Below are positions 57,201 through 64,000 of a stretch of 64,000 nt of DNA, piece by piece. Position 1 is the first letter of the stretch. Each line of letters begins with the position of its first letter. Where the stretch lies: contig NW_006768768.1 in NCBI RefSeq assembly GCF_000204055.1, positions 2,339,521 to 2,403,520 on the forward strand, read 5' to 3'. The notes beneath the pieces are model-generated. The model made no database searches. It was not told the origin of the DNA and saw only the letters and a list, made by a program, of their open reading frames with translations. A program made the position numbers and the translations under genes. This DNA comes from Melampsora larici-populina 98AG31. Taxonomy: Eukaryota; Basidiomycota; Pucciniomycetes; Pucciniales; Melampsoraceae.

Positions 57201-58517
57201 CTTCCTGAACATATTGATGTATCGGTGGTATCGTGTAGGAACTAACTCTTTGGCGGACTTTGATGGTTTGTCTTTAGCGTTGATGGCGGCGAGCTTGGCC
57301 GATACGTTCCAAGAAGCGCTTGCGGCACATGACGAGGCGGTCAACCTAGGTGAGCATGGTAACAGCTTGTCAACTGATTCAACAACCGGGTTGATTTCTT
57401 TGTTGTACTCACATCGCGGGGGCGTAACCTCTGTATGATAGAGAGCCCCCTCGCCACTTTTCCTCATGTTCCCCATCAGGGCCTGAAGGCTATTCGGGGT
57501 TGTTTTCGGATTGGGCGACACCACCTGAGTGGTGGCAATGGAAGGTTCTTGGTTGTCCACTGGATCCGATGGGTGAGCCGTCTCATTCTGTTGCCTATGC
57601 AATAAAAACGGGTCCTGATCGCTATCTGGTTCAAGTAGTAACGGTGAAAATGGGTTCCTGGACTCACATCGCGGGGGCTTTACGTTAGCAATGCTAACCG
57701 CCCCCTCGTCACTGTCCCTCATATTCCCCATTTGGGCCTTTGGGCGATCCGGGGAGTTCGGCGGGTTGGACGAAGCCTCCTTTAGGGCTGCGATGCTTTG
57801 TGGTTCATGATCTACATGTAAGTGTTCTTCATCCACTTTGGCACTCGGGGTCTGTGGTAAAAGAGGATCCTGATTGTTATCTGTTTCGAGTGGTAATAGT
57901 GAAATTGGATTGGGGGACTCACATCGCGGGGGCATCGCGTTAGTGTTACTAACTACCCCCTCGTCACTGTCCCTCATGTTCCCCATTTGGGCCTTAAGGT
58001 TATCTGGGGATGTTGGCGGGATGGATGAAACCATCTCGATGGCTGCAATGTTCTTTGGTGAGTCTTTTGGTTTAAGGATTCCGTTCTTCCACTCAATTCG
58101 ATGTCCATTCTCTCGGAGCCAGGGCATACCGAGGATTGCATCATAGGAATCTTTGATTGAGGTAACTCAAAATTTTGTCTTGGATTGATCGTTGTCGATG
58201 AATAGGTCTGCGTCGTGGGCAACGGTGCGTGGGGCTCCATCGAAGCCATACACTTCGCCTACATTCGGTAGTTTCGATACCGGCAGACCTGCTTTATCAG
58301 CAAATTTCTTGCCGAGAACGACATGCGTGGACCCACAGTTGATCAAAGCATGAGCTGGGACACTATTGGGGTTGGGGGATGTGGCGCAGGGAGTCTCAGA
58401 AAGGGAAATAGACGTCAACACGCGGGGGTCATTCTTTTGAATTGCATGTGTATTAAGTGAGTCTAATTCCATCCTTGATTCTTCCTTACTTCGGCCCGAG
58501 GGTGGCACATCCGTCAC
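54258..58517 (-). pseudogene. gypsy pol: protease, RT, RNase H, integrase, truncated chromodomain
   Basis: One frame from 58517 to about 54270 with only two stops, TGA at 58167-58169 and TGA at 56955-56957; the second replaces the Arg of the RT motif DYRKLN. Domains: protease with ALINCGSTHVVLGKKF, where the catalytic Asp is Asn (codon 58338-58340); a linker with a threefold 85-residue repeat; RT with AAYLDDLLIYT; RNase H with LECDCSDFALGAVLSQ; integrase with LAGHLGRAKTLSLVQRQYRW and CDSCTRVK, then WTDVSYDLITDLP, IVSDRGSVFVSKL and STAYHPQSDGQTEIVNK; chromodomain start EVEAILDKRIRRRKVEYLVS. The break after WKGC is where LINE sequence begins. Confidence 0.88.
57409..58060 (-). repeat. 255-bp in-frame tandem repeat between gypsy protease and RT, three copies
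   Basis: TCACATCGCGGGGGC occurs at 57409, 57664 and 57919, exactly 255 bp apart. Each copy encodes an 85-residue unit with MGNMR(D/K)S(D/G)EG and PPRCE(S/Y). Copies differ at many positions, so the triplication is not recent. Confidence 0.9.
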
Positions 58518-58584
58518 TCTCGAGCTGCGCCATTTTTTGACGTATCTGCCGCCGATGATGATGAACCTGATTGTCCTCCTAACC

Positions 58585-61388
58585 CTATTGCAATGCCGCT
58601 ATCTTGGCCTCCAGCTCTGCTATCTTGCCTTTACCATTACCACCAGGTCTTCCTCGACTTCCTCCGCCTCTTGAGTTTGAATTACACCAACGGGCTAAAT
58701 GATCCTTCTTTCTGCACTTGAAACACAGGCGGTCCGACATTCGGCGGTTGTATTCGTCCAAGGATATGTTGAATCGAGCGGATGAGATATCCATGGCATC
58801 AGGGTCAGTTGGTCGTACAGTTGTAGCTGGGGCAGTCGCCTCTCCTCGCAAGTCATTGTCAATGGCGCATGCAAGTTTGGTAATGCCTTCTAAGTCATCG
58901 AAATGGTCTCGAATCATTGGAATGCGGACGGCGCTCTTCAGTCCTTGACGGTAGTGACTAATGAGAGTTGGGAGTTCCCACTTGGTAGTTGGCGCGAGCT
59001 GGTTGAAGCGGATGGTGTACTCAGCTGCCGACTTGGTTTGCTTCAAGGCACGGAGGGCGGCCTCGGCTCGTTTCTAACGATCTGAGTCGAAGAAGACTGA
59101 TTCAAAGACGCGGGTAAACTCAAGGTACGTGACAGGGGTAGTTTCGGCCTCAGGAGGTGCTAGTATTCGCTGAAGGAATGGTTGGGCCCATTTGATTGCC
59201 TCGCCAGTCAGATACGAAATAGCAAACATCACTTTGGCATCGTCCGTAGCGAAGAGGGATTGGTTCATGGCAATGTAGATCCCAACCTGGCTTGCGTATG
59301 CCCAACAATGGACCAGCTGCGCTTTTTTGCGCTTCGGGCCTGGCAGCTGGAGCGCAGCTGAAATCCGCTGCGAGAATTTTCAATTTGCTGCAGCGCAGCT
59401 TCTAAACGCTGTGTTCCAAGGCGCAGCGCAGCATTTACATGCCTCATTCTGAAACTCCAAGCTGCAGCGCAGCGCCCTGAAACGACCGCTGCAGCTTTTC
59501 AGCGCGCTGCAGTTGCTTACCTCATCAGAGAGTCACAAAACACAAAAAAAATTATTATTGCAATTTGAAACCAAAGATGCAAAAAACATCATAAATAGTC
59601 TTTTTCTCAAACACAAACAGAAGCAAAAGCAAAAGCAAAAGATAGAAAAGAGGTTTTTCTAAAAATGGTGAACAAAATCGCAAAAAAGAAGTTCATTTTT
59701 TCATGGTAAACAAAGATAGAAAAACACATCGACAAAAGGGACCCTTGGGAGTCTTATACTCTAGATTACGAATTCAAAAAAATTGGTTCACCTAAGCAAA
59801 TCTTCTGATCAACTTGATGCTGAAGTCGTAACCCTTTCCTATCCAAAGATCTGCCTCTACTTCTGACATCACCATCACCAAACTGGTGATCCAATAGATC
59901 TTCATCATTAGTAGTAGAAAGAGAAGGATAAACCAAAGATAAAATATGTTGTGAAGGTTTTTGATTATGATCTTGATGTGGATTAGCTTTACATAAGAAT
60001 TGATTTGATAAAGATCTTGCAAATCCAGTCAAATTGTATGAATGAATTGGATGAATCAAGTCGATCCTTGATTTTCCAGTTTCTATTTCAATTAGATGAT
60101 GATGATCATGATCATGTTGGATCGATTGGATAGTTTTGTTTGATGATATGTTGATTAGTATTACTTAGATAATGATGGCTTCTTTTTTTGATTCTTCTTT
60201 ACTTGATGATGATTTTGATGGGGTTTGATCTTTCAAATATGATAAACATGTCAGAAGTTCCAGAATCGAGTTAGATGGCTTCAATCAGTGGGTTGAAAAG
60301 TAGAGAGTCAATTGAGGATGATTCTTGTGAACTTTTTTGACTGTGTTGTGAGTCTGATTTTGCTTTTTCAAGATTTGAATGTCATTCAAGATTCACCCAA
60401 TTGTTCAAGTTGATAGTCTTGACTTGGAGAAGTTTATATAAGTTGATGATGGTGTTTGGATTGATTGAGAAAGCAATAAAAATTGAAATCCGACTTGCAA
60501 ACTGACTGCTTTGAGTCATAGATGGCAAAGAGAAGATTGTGACTTGATTGTTTGGTCCAACAGTCACACGTAGTCCTGAATTTATCGGACCTTGAGCAAC
60601 AGTCAATAGCTTGATTTGAATCAAATGACCTTTGCATGGTTCCTAAGTTGCACACCAAGAGTAAGATAATCGAATTTCATGTGATTGATGTGTATGCTTC
60701 AAACGATTTGAATGTTGTTGAAGAAGTTGGTAAAGTTGAATCTTGATTTTGATCATAAAGCATAGTCAATGAAACTCTTGATGCTGTTGATTGCTGAGCT
60801 GGAATTTCAAGTTTGGACTCTTTACCACAATTACCCGCTGACACGCTTTTTAGCGGGTCAGCGGTCCGAAGCGCAGCTTGTGCAGCGGTTGGGGCCAGCT
60901 GCACAGCTGGAGCGCAGCGGGCCAAAACAATTGGCTTTTGGCTGGTCCGTCAGCGCAGCTCACTTGAGCTGCGCTTCTGGGCCTCAGAAGCGCGGCGGCC
61001 CGGCGCTGCGCAGCAGCTGGCAGCGGCTGCCTGCAGCGCAACTGGTCCAACATTGGTATGCCTCGGCCAATGCGCCTCTTGCACCCTCGTACTTATTGGG
61101 GGTTGCAACCTTGATTGCAGGCATGACGGTGTTCGTGGTCGGGGTGGTCGGCGATGGAGTTGGGGCAACGCTGGGCTGGCTGGCTGGTGGGTTTGACGGT
61201 GCTGATGGCGCTCCGTTGGTCCGGGCAGCCTCAAGTTGAGATACTCGAGCTTTGGCTTGGGTACGCCGGGTGGTTTCCTCCGCAAGCTTAGCGGCCAACT
61301 CGGTCCGTTCAGCGGTCTCTTGATTGAGACGGTTGTTGATTTCTGCCAACTGCTGGGCCAAACGGTTAAGGTCGTTGTTGGTGGCCAT
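58585..61388 (-). pseudogene. gypsy gag, split by a TIR transposon
   Basis: The ATG at 61388 starts a coiled-coil segment (LAQQLAEINNRLNQETAERT), then a Pro/Ser linker and KVATPNKYEGARGALAEAYQ. It is interrupted at 61049-59308 and resumes, in frame, with SQVGIYIAMNQSLFATDDAK and ISYLTGEAIKWAQPFLQRIL. A TAG at 59074-59076 interrupts the frame; then come SAAEYTIRFNQLAPTTKWEL and the zinc knuckle CFKCRKKDHLARWC near 58720. Gag packages the element RNA. It is followed directly by the protease frame. Confidence 0.8.
59308..61049. mobile_element. TIR DNA transposon carrying AT-rich exon-like DNA, inserted in gypsy gag
   Basis: The ends read TGGACCAGCTGCGC (left) and GCGCAACTGGTCCA (right), inverted with one mismatch. 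ACA flanks both sides (59305-59307 and 61050-61052), and deleting element plus one ACA restores gag in frame, supporting a 3-bp target duplication. About 200 bp at each end are packed with CAGCGCAGC and GCTGCAGC subterminal repeats. The middle (about 59540-60830) is AT-rich and unlike the ends. It shows minus-strand exon-like stretches: SLTMLYDQNQDSTLPTSS (about 60775) and QHILSLVYPSLSTTNDEDLL (about 59920). No transposase was seen. Superfamily not assigned. Confidence 0.7.
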
Positions 61389-61485
61389 GTCAGCGCTTAC
61401 GCCGTGCCACGAAGTGTCGTTGGACGATTCGGTTTCTTCGGTTGGTGGGTGATAGGAAGGCGTGGTGGCTTTGGGGTTGGTAGGT

Positions 61486-61854
61486 TGTTCTAATATAACT
61501 TGATCACACTATTCTGATGATTAAACTGAACTTCTTCTTCTTCTTCTTGATAAAAATATTTTTCTATGCTTCTTCTCTTCTAATGTAAGAAAAAAAATTT
61601 CTCTTTTAACTTCTTCTTTTCTTCTTTCTTCTTTTCCTTCTGTCTGTCTCGGGTAGATGCTACAATGTGTTATGGCCTGCTTCTGGGGGCCTGACGTGGA
61701 GGGACAGAGAGAGGGACAGGTGTGAGGTATGATGTATAACTATTGTAGCATGAGGAAAGAGTAATACAAGCGGAGTGCGGCTCTGGTAAGAGGTTGAGGG
61801 TGGCATATGTCACACAGCCGTGACAGCTCCGTGATCTGTGACAGGATCATAACA
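61486..61854 (-). repeat. 5' LTR of the gypsy element
   Basis: On the minus strand it starts TGTTATGATCCTGTCACAG and ends TATATTAGAACA, with TGTT...AACA inverted tips, about 369 bp. It contains repeated TGTCACGG/TGTCACAG text near its start and a T-rich and CTT-rich U3/R region. It abuts LINE coding sequence on its outer side at 61855. The start resembles the LTR start of the relic at 40283. Confidence 0.75.
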
Positions 61855-63087
61855 CTTTGAAAGATTTTTTCCCTGAGCAAGAGGCTAGGTAGGATTTCCA
61901 GTGGTTGATCTTTGTTTTCATGATTTGTTCCTTGAAGTATGCTTGCCACTCCTCATAGCATTTACGAGCTTCAGGTAGGTGGGACTTAAGCCACCATTTT
62001 CTGGCTTGGTTTTGATTTTTGAGGATGGGGTTCAGGGTTTCTTTATCCCACCAGCTCTTGTACTTATTGATATTGGTTTTGACTTTTTTGCCCTGTTTGT
62101 TGGCTACATCTAGTATGGCGGAGGATAGACTGGTTATGGCTGAGTTGATGTTATCGTGGCTGTTGAGGGTTGGTGAGAGTTAGTTAGTTGAGCCGCAATT
62201 GAGCTATGAAAAAGAGGAATATCAATGTTAGTTAAGTTAAGGGAAACATGGGATTTGATTTGTGGGATGAAGGAGAGGTTTAGGAAGGTCTCGACAGGGA
62301 AATGGTCTGAGGCTAGGGTATTGGTTAGTACTTTACAGCTCAGTACTTTATTGGCCAAGTTCCAACTAGCCCAGATTAAGTCAATGGTTGTGGGTTGGGT
62401 ACCGGTGGAGAAACAAGTAGGGACTCCTTTTGGTGAGATTAGTTTGAATCCGTTAGAGCTTAAAAGCTGAAGTGATTTCTTTGCTTGGGAGTCTGAGTTG
62501 GTGTAATTCGGTGGGTTCCATGATGAGTGGTGGAGATTGGAATCGGTGGTGATCAATGAGGGGGTATGGCGTGAGTGGTTTTTCTTAAGCCACGACTCTA
62601 GGTATATGAGACCTCTATGGGATCCAGGTGGGTTATACCATGAGATTACTCTGAGTTTCGTTTGATTTGAGTCAGGGTTTTTAATGTCAATTCCTAATAT
62701 GATGTCTGATTGACTAGGTAATATTACATATTGTGATGTAGGGATTAATTTAGAGATGTATATACAGACTCGAGGCCTGTCCGACCAGGCTGAGGGATGG
62801 TAATCATATGCTGAGAGACAATGCCAGGCAGCGTGTTGGGGAAAAGATAGGGAGTGGCTGTTGAACCAGGGTTCTTGTAGCGCAAGTACTGAGTAGTGGG
62901 TTTGGGTAAGAGCTTTGTGTGTATGTTGGATTGAGCTGTGACAGTTAAAATGTAGGATCAAAAATTTATTGAGAGAGAGTGGTAAATCGGAAATTGTGCT
63001 CAGATGATTCGTGTCATCATCATCTACTGATAGTTGAGGTGTGGGTGGTCTTTTGGGGGGTTGCTCGGAGGACTTATAATTCATCAT
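61855..63087 (-). pseudogene. LINE ORF2 N-terminal part, APE-type endonuclease
   Basis: Open from ATG 63087 to about 62134: FLILHFNCHSSIQHTHKAL, SVLALQEPWFNSHSL, DRPRVCIYISKLIP, LITTDSNLHHSSWNPPNY and ASDHFPVETFL, the endonuclease signature series. A frame change near 62140 is followed by KYKSWWDKETLNPILKNQNQ, WLKSHLPEARKCYEEWQAYF and HWKSYLASCSGKKSFKV, the linker before RT. It is cut at 61855 by the gypsy LTR. Confidence 0.85.
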
Positions 63088-63695
63088 TCAAGTTAAAGGA
63101 AAACCGTGTTCGGCGGCAAAACTCCTAAAACTCCCAAATCCTATTCCAAATTTTGAGGTTTACACGTCTCAACCAATTAAATCCATTACAATGTGTGCCC
63201 ACTGCCACCCCAATTCCATCTATATCCATTTTCCACAACCGAATCAACCCAGGAATAGCTTGGAGTCAACCTGCCCTGCATCAACTATCCCATTTACTTG
63301 CACTCAAACAATCGATGTACCTCTGATTCCAACTACCTATCTCTCGGTATGCTTCCAGCGCTCTCCCAGTTTTACATCCATGCCGCCCTGCCTATCAATT
63401 CCCTCGACCATTACCTCGAATCAACTCCCTATTTCAGAAAGTTTTGGTCCCTCACTCGCTAGGCTTACCTCGCTTTACGTCCTATGGTCTTACTTTATCT
63501 CTTCACCTAAATCCTCGACCCCACACGTGAAGGTTCCAACTCTCAATGAATACTTCAAGCCTAGCAATCAGTCTACTGACCTTCCAGAAGCAGGTCGAGA
63601 CTTTGTTACGGAATTTCGGGTCAGAGCCTCTCGATTCATCGATATGCTATAAGCTAACACTCTTGACCAAAGGCTTTCCGGTTTGATTTTTTTAG
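63088..63695. other. region between LINE and reductase fragment, unrecognised open frame
   Basis: A 153-codon frame (63191-63652, +) starts MCAHCHPNSIYIHFPQPNQP and ends AGRDFVTEFRVRASRFIDML. It shows no family motif I recognise and has no clear splice to the exon at 63696. It could be part of a host gene displaced by insertions, or chance. Confidence 0.3.
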
Positions 63696-64000
63696 AAGAA
63701 GAAAGTTGATGTCTCCTATGGTCCCCAGACTGGCACAGCTCAAGATCGCGCAACCAGATTGGCAAAGGAAGGTAAACCTCAATATGGACTCAGCAGTCTG
63801 GTAGTCAATCCGTATGATTGTGTTATCTGACCCTGTCCCGAAAAACCTCAGTCTGTATTTCTCCTCATGATCCAGATATGATCAACAATTATGATTTTGA
63901 TATGCTCGATCAGATGACAAAGATCCATTGGCTGTTTTTGTGATGGCTACTTATGGCAAAGCCGAGCCCATGGATAATGTAGTTGACTTGCTCAAGTTTC
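63696..64000 (+). pseudogene. NADPH-cytochrome P450 reductase fragment (flavodoxin domain), frameshifted
   Basis: After an acceptor TTTTTTTAG at 63695 the frame reads KKKVDVSYGPQTGTAQDRAT and RLAKEGKPQYGLSSLVV, matching the FMN-binding start of CPR (usual form YGSQTGTAED). After a stop-containing gap, a second piece, NNYDFDMLDQM, continues in another frame as DPLAVFVMATYGKAEPMDNV and VDLLKF (usual form ATYGEGEPTDNA). A one-base deletion near 63930 and changes at conserved positions (Pro for Ser, Lys-Ala for Glu-Gly) indicate a pseudogene. CPR supplies electrons to P450s at the ER. The window ends inside the domain, so the rest is unseen. Confidence 0.75.

Larger units (their letters stand above)
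54270..61854 (-). mobile_element. Ty3/gypsy chromovirus, 5' LTR present, 3' end missing
   Basis: Minus-strand order: 5' LTR (61854-61486), gag (61388 onward, interrupted at 61049-59308), protease, RT, RNase H, integrase, start of chromodomain. The element sits inside the endonuclease-RT linker of the LINE. The 3' part of the chromodomain, the polypurine tract and the 3' LTR are absent; coding runs directly into LINE sequence at about 54270. Confidence 0.8.
50244..63087 (-). mobile_element. old LINE split by a gypsy element and a copia solo LTR
   Basis: LINE pieces in the right order on the minus strand are: endonuclease and linker 63087-61855, RT first half about 54270-53390, RT second half through RNase H and C-terminal knuckle 52482-50661. 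Summed coding length is about 1300 codons, like the intact LINE at 27002-30904. The junction between the first two pieces falls at the same protein position in the intact LINE (between the block ending SFKV and the block starting KPKS). A T run at 50244-50256 may be its 3' tail. Frameshifts near 62140 and 51730 and several stops show it is dead. Confidence 0.78.

Overview
This is a fungal nuclear window, most likely from a rust fungus (Pucciniales). The evidence is intron-dense host genes with short GT-AG introns, a secreted Cys-rich protein gene, AT-rich intergenic DNA, and a large share of mixed retroelements (DIRS-like, LINE, Ty3/gypsy with chromodomain, Ty1/copia). The order-level assignment is inference; no species is claimed.

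Layout. 1-2.7 kb: imperfect repeats, including a 45-bp tandem array. 3.8-10.85 kb (-): the DNA polymerase zeta catalytic subunit (REV3). 10.9-11.5 kb: an F-box-like relic. 11.8-12.9 kb (+): a five-exon secreted protein gene. 15.5-21.4 kb (-): a decayed tyrosine-recombinase (DIRS-type) retrotransposon, head to head with a second, intact gag-like gene (21.8-24.0 kb, +). 24.07-31.54 kb: a 100-N gap and an apparently intact two-ORF LINE, bracketed by two near-identical 435-bp copies of one flank; this looks like two haplotypes joined, one carrying the LINE and one not. 31.9-34.5 kb: divergently oriented GID4/VID24 (-) and a FAM192A/Fyv6-type gene (+). 37.1-38.6 kb (+): a Ser/Thr-rich protein of unknown function. 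40-42 kb: a gypsy relic, then two minisatellites. 43.6-45.5 kb: a CACTA-type element containing four smaller inverted-repeat elements. 46.75-47.9 kb (-): a DUF7137-type secreted or anchored protein. 48.35-48.77 kb: a Harbinger-type MITE. 50.2-63.1 kb: one old LINE interrupted by a gypsy element (itself interrupted by a TIR transposon carrying AT-rich, exon-like DNA) and by a solo copia LTR. The right edge holds a broken piece of an NADPH-cytochrome P450 reductase gene.

Host functions are unrelated housekeeping roles (translesion synthesis, ubiquitin-ligase substrate selection, proteasome/splicing-associated factor) plus secreted products. There is no operon logic. The informative structure is the mobile-element stratigraphy, from which relative insertion ages can be read: target-site duplications and reading-frame continuity give the order of events. 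Exon boundaries were derived by hand from splice signals and phase; nothing was aligned to a database.
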